Below, in pieces: positions 30,619 through 42,405 of a DNA stretch of 64,000 nucleotides (position 1 is the first letter of the stretch; each line of letters starts with the position of its first letter). This DNA is from Gracilaria vermiculophylla (taxonomy: Eukaryota > Rhodophyta > Florideophyceae > Gracilariales > Gracilariaceae). The notes under the pieces are model-generated. The model ran no database searches. It saw nothing but the letters and a program-made list of their open reading frames with translations, and was not told the origin of the DNA. A program made the position numbers and the translations under genes. Where the stretch lies: the NCBI GenBank assembly GCA_019155205.2, contig JAHNZQ020000181.1:670113-734112 (forward strand), written 5' to 3'.

Positions 30619-31357
30619 AACGTAGGCTAGATTTTGCATATGGTGTATGTAGAATCGTTTCAAATAGATATGTACACCGTCTTTCTTTTAGTAAAAATGG
30701 CTCGGGGTCCTTCACTTTCCAAACAAAAACAGCTTCAAATCATATTTTTAAACTCTGAAAAGCACTTTAAGAGTGCTATCGCTCGAAAACTAAAGCGTTT
30801 TAGAGTCATGATTGCTATGTTTCTCAAAACTTCGTCTCTTTATGCATTAAAACGATCTCCGGGACGCCCTAAGCAGCTCCGTCCAGCAGAAAAAAGAGAA
30901 ATGTAAAGAGACTAATGCAAAGTAGAAGCAGCATGCGAAAAAATTTGAATTAATCTCAATCTCAACGTTTTCAAATCAACTCTACGGAGGCAGATAAACT
31001 ACAAAACTTTATTTAAATATAAAAAAATGAAAAACAATTTCTTCCTCAAGACAATCACAAGCCATAAACGAGAAGACTGGTGTGCTGCAAAAGCCTATTG
31101 GAGAAAAGAATGAAAAAAACTTTTTTACTGATGAAAAAGAATTCGATTTGAAAGGACCAGATTGCTGCAATTTTTATGGGCACGATTTTCGTAAGGAACG
31201 TCATGGGTTTCGTGACCGGCATTCAGGTGGAGGCTCGGCAATGATCAAGGCCGTCGTTTCAAAAACATGTCTCATTAAAATTGTATTTATTGAAACAACT
31301 ATGAATACGGAAATATATCAAGAGGTTATATACAATTATTTGCTACCTTTTGGTTTA
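30619..31357 (+). pseudogene. Tc1-type transposase copy 1, N-terminal and first catalytic part
   Basis: The frame from about 30634 reads MARGPSLSKQKQLQIIFLNS, FKSAIARKLKRFRVMIAMFL and RSPGRPKQLRPAEKREM: two helix-turn-helix DNA-binding parts and the GRPxKL-type hook of Tc1 transposases. After a gap of broken frame, 31082-31384 reads KNFFTDEKEFDLKGPDCC with the first catalytic Asp, HGFRDRHSGGGSAMI and YLLPFG. Here a solo LTR (31358) interrupts it. It matches Tc1 copies 2 and 3. Confidence 0.75.
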
Positions 31358-32095
31358 TGTCGCTGTAAGGCAATCGCTTCCTAATGGAGCCAATGAGCTG
31401 TTTCTTTCATAAAAGCGGTCTGGGTTGCCGGCTGTCACCACCGTGTCGTAGAACAACAAGTGGTGCTTTTGTCACATTTCTGGATTTTCCGAGGAAGGAG
31501 GTACTGAACGGCACAAGTGTGCTGCACTTGCCAGATTTCTGGAGTCGCCGTGGCAGAACGGTCAAGGCCACCCACATAGAAGGGCCGCCAACCAATGTTG
31601 GTAGTATCTCCGGCTCCAGACAATCACGGGCTTTTCCGCCGATTACTCGGGCTAGTTATCCGGCCTTTGACTCCGAGAAACTTGTGACCGTGGTACGGAC
31701 TATATTTTTATATGTTGTTTCTGTGATTTGTTTGTGTTTCGACCGTCGTTGGGCTTCTTGAATTCCGCCCTACTCCGTAGGTTTTGGAACACCTTTTTGG
31801 CGATACTGTCGCTCGACTTACGAGTCTGCGCTCCGCTGCGCGGCTCGTTTGCTGTATTTTACTGTCGCTCACCCCCATCACGGCTCACTCCGCACGCTCG
31901 TGCCGCGCATCCGCACTTCCAGAACTGCTGGTCGACTCAACTCACACCTCCGTCTGCAAGGCGGGAAGAGGTCACTCGGATTTACACATGGCTAGTGTCG
32001 ACCCTGCCGGAAGGCTCTGCCGCCGTGCTGCCCTTCACGGGAGCAGGGTCTGAACACCTTCGGTGTCTTGTCTGCTCTCGTGGCCTAGCCTCACA
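31358..32095. repeat. Solo LTR inserted in Tc1 copy 1
   Basis: 738 bp running TGTCGCTGTAAGG to CCTCACA, flanked by GTTTA (31353-31357) and GTTTT (32096-32100), a near-perfect 5-bp duplication. The transposase frame is continuous across it when compared with the other two copies (YLLPFG on the left, HEENFNFQQDNA on the right). A TATA-like ACTATATTTTTATATG lies at about 31698. No partner LTR occurs in the window. Confidence 0.72.
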
Positions 32096-32100
32096 GTTTT

Positions 32101-32262
32101 CATGAAGAAAATTTCAATTTTCAACAGGATAATGCGTCAGGACACACTGCCTCTTTAATCGAAAATCGGCCACTGGAGTCAGATGTATCTGTCTTAGAGT
32201 GGCCGGCGCGCTCATCAGATTAGAACCCAACCAAAATCTTTTGGAGACTGCTGATACCAAGG
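32101..32262 (+). pseudogene. Tc1-type transposase copy 1, C-terminal catalytic part
   Basis: Reads HEENFNFQQDNASGHTASLI (second Asp) and VLEWPARSSD-stop-NPTKIFWRLL, where the family has SPDLNPIENxW, so the third acidic residue reads Lys. Counting from the second Asp leaves 34 residues between the two sites, the DD34E spacing of Tc1. The copy ends abruptly near 32262. Confidence 0.72.
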
Positions 32263-32626
32263 CAATAATGATTTTACTCCCTGTGGCCAAAAAAAATCAA
32301 ACCTGGGTTGCAGTGGAGCGAGGGATTAAAGTTTGAAGCAAATAGCAGAAGATTCACAATTTTAGTGCTTAACCGCGGAGGTGGAATTTTCTGCGGAGAT
32401 GGAGCGTCGAGTCGATGCAAAATCAAACCCAATGAGTTCCTGACAGAGGACTATAGTGCAATCTTACTTCATGAACACCCAGAGCAATATGAACCCTCGA
32501 CCTCCAAAACAAAGGTGCTCCAGTGGAAGACGTGAGTTTGCCTTTGATGCAAACAATAGTTATGAAAAATTGCACATTGCATGCCGAAAGGGTCTGATCC
32601 AAATATGGGTTTGAGTGCGGCAGATA
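32263..32626 (+). pseudogene. Fragment of a second Tc1/mariner-like transposase
   Basis: Residues such as LNRGGGIFCGDGASSRCKIKPN and LTEDYSAILLHEHPEQY (32335-32520) recall the 'H-G-G-G-S-V-M-V-W-G-x-F-S-x-x-G-x' and 'Y-x-x-I-L' stretches between the first two catalytic Asp residues of a Tc1 transposase. It differs from copies 1-3, so it would be another family. Weak match, no ends seen. Confidence 0.4.
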
Positions 32627-33906
32627 CAGACAGTTTCAAAAACATATGACATGCTGCTGAGTCTCAAAAGAAACTACCAAATGTATATTGTACGCCTACA
32701 AAAACAGATTTCAAAAAAAAATAAAGTCAAAAAACGGATTCAAAAACATATGATCATCAGTAACAAATATTTACAGCGCGATGCTTTAGAGTTTATTTTG
32801 CATCCTTTTTGCTATATTACGCTAATACCACGTTTCGGCATCGAAATGATGTACGTTTCCACATTTGAAACTGTTATAGATTTCCAGTAGTTTTTAATGC
32901 AGTTTTTGAGTTTAAAAACTGTCTGAAGTTGCCTTTCATGCGCATACACCATCCTCGCCAGCAGTCTCCAAACGTTTTCAATTGGGGTCAAATCTGGTGA
33001 GCGCGCTGACCACTCTAAGACAGATATATTTTACTCCCAGAGCCTATTTTTGCTTAAACACGCAGTGTGCACTGGCGCATTCTCCTGTTTAGAAATGAAG
33101 TTTTCTTCATGTATACAGTACCAAAAAGGTAGCAAATAATTGTGAAGCACTTCTTGATGTTTCTCCGCGCTCATGGTTGCTTCAATAAATGCAATGCAAG
33201 TTTGGCAATTTTTTAGATTTACCAACCCAGACTACTACTGACCCTCTACCGGAATGCCTGGTATAAAATTTAGAACGTTCCTTACGAAGATCATTCCAAT
33301 ATAATTTATAGCAATCTGGTCCGTCCAAATTGAACTTTTTTTTATCCGTAAAAATCAAATTTTCCCGTTCTTTCTTCCAGTAGGCTTTTTCAGCAGAACA
33401 ATCAAAACTTTTGTCATTGTGATGGTCTTGGAGAAAAAAGGTGTTTTATTGTTTTTATAATTAAATACATTTGTGTTGTTTATCTGCCTCCATATAGTTG
33501 ATCATCATACGTTGAGATTGAGATGCATTTTAACTCTTTTTCGCGATACTTTTCCTTTGCACGACTCTCTTTTAATTCCTTTTTCGTCTGCTGGATTGAG
33601 CTTTTGAGGGCGTCCTCGAGATCTTTCTAATCCATAAAAAGTCGGATTTCTGAGACAATTAGCAGCCGTGACCCTAGACCGCTTCCATTTTTGAGCTATA
33701 CCACTGTTGGAGATTAATTCGTGATTACATTTGATTATTTGAAGCTGTCCTTGCTCGAAAATTGGAGGAGCCCGAACCGCTTTTACTAAAAAGAAAACAG
33801 TGTACATATCGTTTTGAAACGATTCTTTATAGACAATATGCAAAACCTGCCCTACAATACAGGTATGGAGCACCTTTTCGGGGTATTGTGATTTTGAAAC
33901 GTACTG
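32627..33906 (-). mobile_element. Tc1-type DNA transposon copy 2, both ends present
   Basis: 1,280 bp between TA dinucleotides (32625-32626 and 33907-33908), the target of Tc1/mariner elements. The terminal repeats are CAGTACGTTTCAAAATC (right) and CAGACAGTTTCAAAAACAT (left). The - strand encodes a broken transposase: QLQIIKCNHELISNSGIAQK, ERSRGRPQKLNPADEKG, then LIFTDKKKFNLDGPDCYKLY, NYLLPFWYCIHEENF and SPDLTPIENVWRLLARMVYA, so the DD34E Glu is preserved here. Several frame breaks occur (near 33500, 33225 and 33030). Confidence 0.85.
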
Positions 33907-33908
33907 TA

Positions 33909-35120
33909 GAAAAGCAGCGACTTCCGTTAAAAACCTTAAAAAACGCAGAAGGAAAAATCTGCGTCATGAAGTAAAAGGTATAGTACTCTTGCCTGATATA
34001 TTTATGGGAGACCTTTTTCACTTGTATAAAATACGAGAACCAAACAAATGCATGCAATATTATTCAATGAGAACCAACGAAAAACAAGGAAAGCAATAGT
34101 AAAAAGACTGTGCACACGCTCTAATAAAAAAGAGCAAGTATATTTCAAAACTTTTTCGAACTGTAACGTCCCAAAGACTTTTCAACACGTCTGCAGGGTG
34201 CACGACAACTTTAATCTCTCGCAAATTCAGCACGCCAGACTTTACTCGCTTTTTCACAGAAAGATATCTAGAGCTATATGTTCATTCTATTCTGAAGTCA
34301 GCATTTGAAGGTATTGGTGATGTAGTCGAGCTGTTCGTGCATGTAGAGATCTAGTACATATTTGATTCATCGTTTAAAACTTCATCTGTGCGTAGCTCCT
34401 GAAAGAGCCTGCAAAGCCACACAAGCATCTTTCTACAATATGAGAGTGCAGTGTATTCTGCTGCACAGGAAAACAAAGTACCAATTGCCTGCTTTTCTAT
34501 TCGCATTACAGATGCCGCAAAACCATTCACCGAAATTTTAATAGTAGACGGTCGGGTCTCACCACAACTGATCCAGTCTGCATCCCAATATGGTTCCAAT
34601 AGTGCATTAGTGGTGAAGATACAGAACCCGTTGAGACCCCTCGTACCTTTCAAGTACCATAATACTCTCTTTTCAAGTCATGAATGTCCGAAGCATGGAT
34701 CTTGGACATGCTTGGCGAGCATGCAAGATGCCGACATTATTTCTGTTCTCGAAAACACAGCCAGATACATACGATTTTCTACTATTCTTCATTCGTGACT
34801 ATGAAGCGCATTCGACAGGTCTCTTTCTTCCTCGCCACGACCTTGTAGGTCAAAACTTGTAGGTAGCGGCGTTTGGAAAATGTTTGCATTCAGAAGCTCA
34901 TACAAAAACAACATCTTTTTTACGTACCTATTCTGCTGAACTTTAATTCCATTCCGGTTGGGTTCAATATCTATTCCAATAAGAAAACTCACTTCTCCCA
35001 GATGCTTGAGATGAAAAAGCTTCTGCATCTACTGCTCGAAATTCTTCAGGAGAGAACACGAGTTGGATAACATCACAATGACATCGACCGCAACGACCAA
35101 GTTTAGATTGCAACTCCCAG
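33909..35120 (-). pseudogene. Copia fragment G: end of RT and RNase H
   Basis: Right to left: LFHLKHLGEVSFLIGIDIEP and GIKVQQNRYVKKML (end of copia RT), LWYLKGTRGLNGF, LEPYWDADWISCGETRPSTI (RNase H Asp), SCAAEYTALSYCRKMLVWL (Glu), and VKSGVLNLREIKVVVHPADV (the 'H-x-x-R-E-x-V-x-x-G-x-I-x-L' and 'D-x-L-T-K' end). The rest of the element is missing to the right, where the piggyBac-like element begins. The part near 33909-34060 may be its 3' LTR. Frame breaks occur, so it is a remnant. Confidence 0.72.
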
Positions 35121-35162
35121 ATTAGTAAAGATAGAGGCAGCTCTAGTGTCTATCTGACCAAC

Positions 35163-37972
35163 GATCTCATATGATGTCAAATGACCTCATATGAGGTCAA
35201 TTTTAAATTCTTTGTTATTAGGTGAAAACATTAAAACTTTTCCCATTTTTTTGTTCTGATATCCTTACCATGTTGTCGACGCCGGCAGTGCTGAACTGTG
35301 TCCACAATAAGAAAGGGTGAATTGTGACTGTGACATCAATCGGAGCCGTCAACAACATTCGTAAACTATGGCATCGTCCACAGATCCTCGCAGAACTGCC
35401 GGAACAACTGTCAACAGCCGCGCTCGCCTGATAACGAGTGACGCGGACTGTAAACGCTATTACGGATTTTTGTGGAAGTCCACAACGGTCGGAGGAATAG
35501 TTCAAAATGTTGATGTTCGCAGAATCAACAATCAAAGTCTCACATTGCTGACGGTAATCTTCAGTTTACCCAATCGAGAGAAAGAAGTTACTCAACCTTT
35601 TTCCACTGCTTAACTCGGTACTGGTGTTGACGAGACCCCAAATGCTGTCGAAGAACAAAATCATGCGATTGACCCGAGTAACACCGACATTGCTGAAGGT
35701 GAACCTATTGTTACACCACCTAATAAGCAAGATTTGTAAGAGCAGCCCGATGATCAAAATTTGCATGCAATCTGCCAATCAACTATTGCTCATGATCGGA
35801 AATGGGAAACTTGTACGACGTTGAGCCCACTGAATGATTGTATGCAAATGCATCAGTGGAAAGTTATTGGTCCAGCAGGAGATTTTATCTCACCACGTCA
35901 CACTCATTCAGGAATGATTGCATTGGATTTTTTTGTCTGGATATTTTCCATGCATCATTTGGAATTTATCGTAAGCAGAACAAATATTCGACTAGAAAAC
36001 AAAGGCGCTCAATTTTTTTGGAGTTCTTATTTTAATGACCCGTATTGAGTTTTCGAACGGACGCCATCTTTGGAGCATTGAGCCTTTTCCCAAGTTCATT
36101 CCAGAACAAAAAATTGGGCTTGGTATGTCACGAAACAGATTTGAATCGCTTAGAAGTTGCATATGTTTTAGTGGAAATGGTGTGACTGAAGAGCAAAGAA
36201 TCGTAAGATGGTCGTTTATAGCCGATTTTGTGAAGGCGATCAATAATCATCGCCTTTTTTTTGTCGCGCTACTACATGCTTTATGTATGCACGAAGGAAT
36301 GTCACGGTGGTATGGATTAGGAGGTCATTGGATTGATGTGGGGTTTCCCAATTATACAGCATTGGATAGAAAGCCCGAAAATGGTCTGGAAATGAAAGCT
36401 GTTCGTTGTGGACGAAGTGTTTTAATGCTTAATATTGAACTAATTATGGGTGCTAACAATCCGGAACAGGGTTTTGATTCCGATAACGCTCATGGAACAG
36501 CTATTCTACTCCGTTTAGTACAACTGTGGTGTGGATCAAATCGTTTGGTATGCGCTGACACTTTTTTTGCATCCATCAACACCGCTAAAGCACTCATGGA
36601 AAAAGGGTTGAGATTAACTGGAGCAATCAAAAATGCATCTCGGGAATTTCCTATGAAAAACTTATCTAAAATCACTCTAAGGAACAGAGACCACTTCATA
36701 TCTATGGTTTCAAAAGGAAGCGTCCCCAATGGTGACATGATGGCTGTAATGTGGATGGATCGAGATAGAAAGTACTTTATTTCAACCTCGGGCACAGTTA
36801 ATCCAGGTACTCCCATTGTTATGGAGAGATAGAGACGAGAGGGAACTATTTCAAAGAAGAAATAATTTGAGGTTGCAATTCCTGAGATTTGTGAAGAACA
36901 TTACAAAACATGTTCAATGATCGATTGCCACAACAGATCCCGACAAGATGATTTAAATCTAGAAAAGAAAATAGAAGTGAAAGAGTGGTCATTTCGAGTT
37001 AATTGCTCTATGTTAGCAATTTGCATTGTGGATGCATGAAAACTATATAAGGCAGCAAATGGAAGCAGGAGCGGTAAATGTCCACTCCATTTTTATTGTG
37101 AGCTGTCTGATGAATAAATAGAAAGTACTTGGGACGCCACTGGTTTAATGAAAAGAAAAGAAACGGAAACTTAAAATAGTACTGAACAGCCAATGTTTGC
37201 TGGCTCTGGCTTTCATTTAATGCAAACTAATAAAAGAAGAAAAACAAAAAATGGGATGATTACAAAAGCCTCATATCAACGACGATGCAGTTATTGCAGA
37301 GGTAATACAAAATCAATGTTTTTATGTTTTGGATGCTATTCAAGGAAAGAAAGAGAAGTCTTTTTATGTCAGACCGGTACGAACAGAGATTGTTTTATGA
37401 AACACATTGAGATGTTTCACGGTATATAAAAGCATAGTATCTAAAATAAATGTCATTAGCGTTGACAACATTGGTTTTTTTAAGAAAAATTCGACATTTC
37501 ATTGCAATAATTGAACCAAAGTTCTTTTACCTTCAGCCCCGTACTACTTGAATCCGCGTTCTTTTGACTAGCTAGATTATTTAAACTCTATTACGAAAAT
37601 GCTCCTTAAAATGATGTCACCTTATTTTGTCAGCTGTTCAAGTGGGTCTTGGAAACCTTCTGAGAGTTTAAATATTTTTAGAATTAGTCGGGCTTCCGAA
37701 GGAGTTTTTGAGTTTTTAGAAACTCAGCGAGGTTCGAACTCTGGATTAGTTGCTCTTATATTTTCTGATGACCACTGAGGTGCTGTGATAGCTTCTGGCG
37801 TGGTCTACAACTATTTATTGTTCACAGGAAATCCTAGAGACCATGTTTTTAAAATTAAAAATTTCAAAACATTTGCTTATGGGTCAAATTCCACTTTTTT
37901 ATTTTTGTTTTTGCGTGATGGTGCGCTGACCTCATATAAGGTCAATTTGATCTCATATGAGGGCAGCGCACC
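35163..37972 (+). mobile_element. piggyBac-type DNA transposon, decayed
   Basis: A transposase with DDE_Tnp_1_7 features (35368-37429) lies between related end sequences. The left end (35163-35200) carries CTCATATGA then CTCATATGAGGTCAA; the right end (37920-37972) carries the same words in a hairpin with arms GGTGCGCTG and CAGCGCACC. I could not fix a TTAA target duplication, so the outer limits are approximate. Confidence 0.65.
35368..37429 (+). pseudogene. piggyBac-type transposase, several frame breaks
   Basis: The best part, 36035-36832 (265 codons), reads FPKFIPEQKIGLGMSRNRFE, RCGRSVLMLNIELIMGANN, LVCADTFFASINTAKAL (catalytic Asp in a 'D-N/T-F-F-x-S' setting) and LRLTGAIKNASREFPMKNLS, all typical of the family. 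An N-terminal part is at 35368-36010. The C-terminus (37193-37429) has the Cys/His-rich domain RRCSYCRGNTKSMFLCFGC and FLCQTGTNRDCFMKHIEMFH, which in piggyBac binds the terminal repeats. Stops near 35613, 36048 and 36830 break the gene. Confidence 0.78.
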
Positions 37973-38159
37973 AGTCGAATAGACAATAGATGCTCGGCTA
38001 CTTGAATTAAAGGAGCAGTAATTCGTCAAGTAGCAGTAATTCCAATATTTTGTCGGATTACCATGCTGAATAAATTGATCTCTGCAGGAGAAAAACTTTT
38101 CCTGTAACGTGAGAAGAGCCCGGAAGTTTGACTGGTGTTCCTTGATCACAAGTTCTTCC
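37973..38159. other. No recognised feature
   Basis: Short AT-rich spacer between the piggyBac-type element and the tandem LTR-like repeats. Nothing supported. Confidence 0.3.
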
Positions 38160-38995
38160 TGAAAACTTTATAGGTTTATGTAGTGCAACGCCAAAGGCGG
38201 GAAAACACCACGAAGACGTTCGGGATCTTCCCCTTCTAGGGTAGCAAAGCAAACAGAGCCACTCTGGGCGTGCCACGGCGAAGCCGATTTGTAAGATCGA
38301 GGGCAGCCCTTCAGGCGGTTACCTAGAGTGTTGGATATGAGATTCCCCCAATGGAGCGACAGGAACCACGAGTGATCGGTACGGAGTCTCGCGAGCGAGC
38401 AAGAGTGAAGGGTACGGTAGGTACCCGGAGCGACAGCGTGTCCACCGGTGTGTGGGCACGGGACAAAAAGAGCAACAAAAACAGGGCCCAATACTGGGGC
38501 GAGGACACGACAATGTCGGTAAGAAATGGATACCAGTTGTGGTGACACTCTCTAAGTCTCGAGGGAGGATGAACTGCCGTGCAAACGGGTGCTAACACGC
38601 AGCAGCGGTAAGCAACACCGGAGGCGGAAAAGTTCAGAGCCACAACCCTCTTGGGGGTCTCTTCGGGTTTACTGGACAGCCACCGTAGTGGGGTATATAT
38701 ACTGTAGTCGGCGCGCCACCCTGACAGTGGGGCGCGCCGCCCAAAATTATCTGAGTAAAATATCTAATTTGTCCAGCAATGCCATGCACCCCTACTGTAC
38801 CCACGTGTGTGACTCGGCAGTCCGGCGTGCGCTTCAACGGCTAACCGCTGCGCTAATCATCATAAAATAACCATACCTCTTCGGAGGGCAAGTACCGACT
38901 AAGTCGTGAGAAATCCCCCAGAAGGGCGTTGCACTTCAGTTTATTGTACTGATATGTATCGTTTCCAGTTAGAGACTTTGGGCTGCTGTTTTCAC
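38160..38995 (+). repeat. LTR-like dispersed repeat, copy 2 of 3
   Basis: Landmarks: AACACCACGAAGACGTTCGG at about 38198, a TATA box GTATATATACTG at about 38692, then a block GAGACTTTGGGCTGCTG-TTTTCAC-TTGCAAGTCGAATAG near 38966. Copy 3 follows it head to tail. An inverted repeat GGCGCGCCACCCTGACAGTG / GGGGCGCGCC is at 38709-38738. Confidence 0.5.
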
Positions 38996-39019
38996 AATTG
39001 CAAGTCGAATAGAGGTTCT

Positions 39020-39870
39020 TTAGGACTTCCATATAAGCCTTTACTGTAGTGCAAAAGCCCGCAAGCGAAAAAAGCATAGGAAGACGTCCAAAGCTTGCTC
39101 TGCAGAGGTAGTTCGGCCGTAGAGCTCTCTGGAGGGAACAACAAGACAGTTTCGGATATTAGATAGAGATTGCCCCGGCAGCGCTTTGCGGGAGAGTTAT
39201 GAAAAAGATCCACACTAGGTGAGTGTGTGAGTGTTTATGTAGAGGAAAGAGATAGAAAATGAAGGGAGAGCTCGGGTCATGAGATCAACAAGGTGGAGGA
39301 TGTATCACCAACGTAGTAAAAAGGGAGGGAGCCATATGGCAAGCAACGGCGAGCCGTGAAGATTCTGAAACATGGAGAGAGTAAAGTGAGACTGGTAATA
39401 CCCCAAGTATGGGCGCTCTCAGCGAACATGGCGGATGAGCAACATTACGCTACGGGATATCCCGTGTGAGAGGCAAATAACGACATAGGCGGAAGGCTCA
39501 GAGCCGGATCCTTGGTTTCTTATTACTGAAAGCGGCGGTGGTGACGCCGGCACCCTTAAATAATGTACTGCTAATTAAATAAATAAGAAAATTCTAAATA
39601 AACAAATATCCGGCCACTTGGGGCACCACCCGTGCACTGTCCCAGGGACCGGTCTTTCCGTGAGGTCCCCATGCCATACGTGTATTGCTCGTGCCGTTGG
39701 GCCGCTTGTGCGGGAATTAGTCAAATCAGCCTTCTATCGCAGGCTTCTCGGTAAAAGTACATGTACGGGAGTCCCCCGAAAACCCGTCGTGCACTTCATG
39801 TATTAATGATATTCATCGTTTCTTGTAGGAGACTTTAGGCTGCTTCTTTCACGATGGCAAGTCAAATAGT
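39020..39870 (+). repeat. LTR-like dispersed repeat, copy 3 of 3, in tandem with copy 2
   Basis: Landmarks: GTAGTGCAAAAGCCCGCAAGCG and GGAAGACGTCC at 39049-39085, TGACGCCGGCACCCTTAAATA (TATA-like) at about 39542, and GAGACTTTAGGCTGCTTCTTTCAC near 39828. The last block repeats copy 2 about 860 bp earlier, so the two form a tandem pair. Confidence 0.5.
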
Positions 39871-41051
39871 TTCGAAGCAAACCACTGGGGAATATAGATT
39901 GCCGAGATCGAAGTCTTAGTACCGGCGATGCATATCATCTCACACTACACATCATGTCGCGCACATGATATTTGGGTGATTTGAGATAGAATTCCGGTGT
40001 AAAAGGGTACAAAAAAGTGATATTTGTCTCATGCCAGGCCTTCTATAAACCAATATCCACATAATCCGTTGCACAGGATCATTTCATTCCCTGGTGATCG
40101 CTCCTGTCCATCCAGACATAAATCTGGCTTCCTCAAAGTTCTTTGGGACTTTTCCAGAATTCTCAAGATATTTTAAGCTCGAGTGAGCGACCATACAGCT
40201 AAACAGAGCAGCATCGAGGTGTTCCTTATCTTCTTTGTTAATTTTACTCTCGGCCTCGTTCCCTTGCAAGTAGTGGAAGCCGATTAGTCTACCTCTACAT
40301 GGGATTTGTTTTTTAGCCACTTTGAACTCCTGTTCCCGGGCAGCAACATTTCGTCTTGTACATTTTTGGATCTATATATAAACGCGTGACCTTCCTGTCC
40401 AAACTTCAATAAGTTGGAGAAGTCAAGTTTCTGACCGAACCAGGGAGTACACGGTGTCCTTATTCCGGCTCAAGAGTTAATCAACCAGTTGCGCAAGTAT
40501 CTCACGTGAAACACGACTTCCTACTACAATACGAGTGCACGCAGAGAGGCCATCGGGAGTGTTCATTTCAATTTTTGCAAGCTTTAAATAATCATCTCCA
40601 CCCCATTTATTTGGTGTGGGTATGGAGGAGTATATTCGAAAATTATTCCGTTTTCCATAGCATATGCAATGTCATCATTCCAACAGTGTTCACCAGCTCC
40701 ATCACGGCAAACGCGGTAAAAAAGATTAGGGAATAATTAGTTTTCTATGTGAGCCGTGCACCATCTGACTGAGTGAAAAAATGGGAATTTGGATGCAGGG
40801 AGTAGGTAGAGCACATTCCGATATAGTCGCCAAAAAGAACTTGGATTTACTGGATTCCTTGTAGAAAAGAGAGTTCATGGGACGTATGAGATCTTGTTGC
40901 GTCTGTTATAGATGCTTGCACGCGATAGACAGAGATTGCTGAAGCGTTGCGTATCTCAAACTAGCTTAAATGGGTGAAAAAAAGTAAAAACTATTATCTT
41001 CTGCAGGTAGGAGTTGATAAAGAGATTTGCATAGTTCAGGGCAAAAACGTC
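39871..41051. other. Decayed repeat DNA with one uncertain ORF
   Basis: No gene is confidently recognised. The - strand ORF 40084-40320 (78 codons: KINKEDKEHLDAALFSCMVA) faintly recalls the region before the first catalytic block of hAT transposases. I would not rely on it. Confidence 0.3.
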
Positions 41052-41604
41052 TGGTACTGTCAGCCCTCCTCTCGAGGTAGTAAAGCACAACGTCCGTTAG
41101 GAGTTTTTGTTGCCTTCAAAGGCGCGTATTCCTAAAGGTGGTCTCCGGTATCCGCTGTCGCGAGCCGGAGAAATTCTCAAAAGGGATTCGCAAACACCAA
41201 GCGGAGGGGGAGGTTCACTGGGCGGACAATGCTCCTACAGGCGCTGCTATGATGCGACCTGGCGATCGGCGTCTTAGAAACCTGCGTTGATCGACGAGAG
41301 ACTCCAACCGGAAAATGTAGAAGAAGACTCAAGGGTGCTTGCCTTTACTTCCCCAAAGGTGGAGCTCAACCGGCAGCTTAAATATCAAGCCGGGAGCCCG
41401 CCTCGGCAGGTCGCAGTACTGTGCTAATTACCCGCATGAAATACCTAAAATAAATACTAAATTCTACCGTACCTTAAGGATACTGTAGCGCACGCGGGCG
41501 AGATTATGCACCACGTGGCCCAGCCAATAAATTACGAACCCTCCTTAGGAATATTATAGCTTAAGGCCAAACCACCTTATTTCCGTAGGAGCCACTCTAC
41601 TACA
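41052..41604 (-). repeat. About 550-bp LTR-like repeat, inverted copy
   Basis: 553 bp, TGGTACTGTCAGCC to CTCTACTACA on the + strand; the reverse complement of the repeat at 24726-25276. Tc1 copy 3 starts directly at its right edge, with the beginning of that transposon missing. Confidence 0.75.
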
Positions 41605-42403
41605 ATCACAAGCAAAAGAAAGTTGTCTGGTGTTCTGGGAAAGCCTTCTGAAAGAAAGAACGGGAAAATGTGATTTTTACTGATGCAGAGAAGTTCATTT
41701 TGGGCGGACCAGATCTATAAAACTTTTATTGGCATGAACGTCGTTAAGGATCTCATGAAGTTTATACGAGGCATTTGGGTGGAGGCTTTGTAATGGTGTA
41801 GGCGGGCATTCTTAAAAATTGTTTCACTAAAATAGCATATAATGAAACAACCATGAACGCGGAAAAACAACAAGAATTTCTATACATTTATTTGCTCCTT
41901 TTCGGTATTTGTTTCCATGAAGAAAATTTTATTTTTCAACAGAATAATGCGCCTGTACACAAAAACTTGGCTACAGGAGTCAGAGGTTTCTGTTTTTGAG
42001 TGGCCGGCGCGCTCACCAGATTTAAACCCAATCACAAACGTTTGGGGACAGCTGACGAGGATGGTTTATGCGCATGGGAGGCAATTTCAGACAGATTTTA
42101 AACTCAGAAACTGTATTAAAAATTGCTGGAAATCTATAAAAGTTTCAAATGTGAATGAGTTCATCAATCAGATGCCGAAACGTGGCATTAGCGTAATACA
42201 GCAAAGGGGATGCAAATTAAACTATTGAGCGTCTCGCAGTAAAGATTTGTTACTGATGAACGTATGTTTTTGAAACGGTTTTTTCACTTTACTTTTTTCT
42301 GAAACCTATTTTTGTAGGCGTACAGTATACATATGGTAGTTTTTTTGAGATTTCACGGCATGTCGTATGTTTTTGGAAGTCTGTATGTTTTTGAAACGCC
42401 CTG
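41605..42403 (+). mobile_element. Tc1-type DNA transposon copy 3, 5'-truncated
   Basis: Begins inside the transposase gene (ATCACAAGC, as in copy 1 at about 31055). The frame reads FTDAEKFILGGPDL, then stops, FHEENFIFQQNNAPVH (second Asp reads Asn), and 41917-42228 gives FEWPARSPDLNPITNVWGQL and VNEFINQMPKRGISVI. In NPITN the third acidic residue is Thr. The 3' terminal repeat is TTTTTGAAACGCCCTG before TA (42404-42405). Confidence 0.8.
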
Positions 42404-42405
42404 TA

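Noticed and set aside
37728..37745. GGTTCGAACTC, a B-box-like word suggesting a tRNA gene.
   Set aside because: No acceptor stem or anticodon arm; only three base pairs in a T stem.
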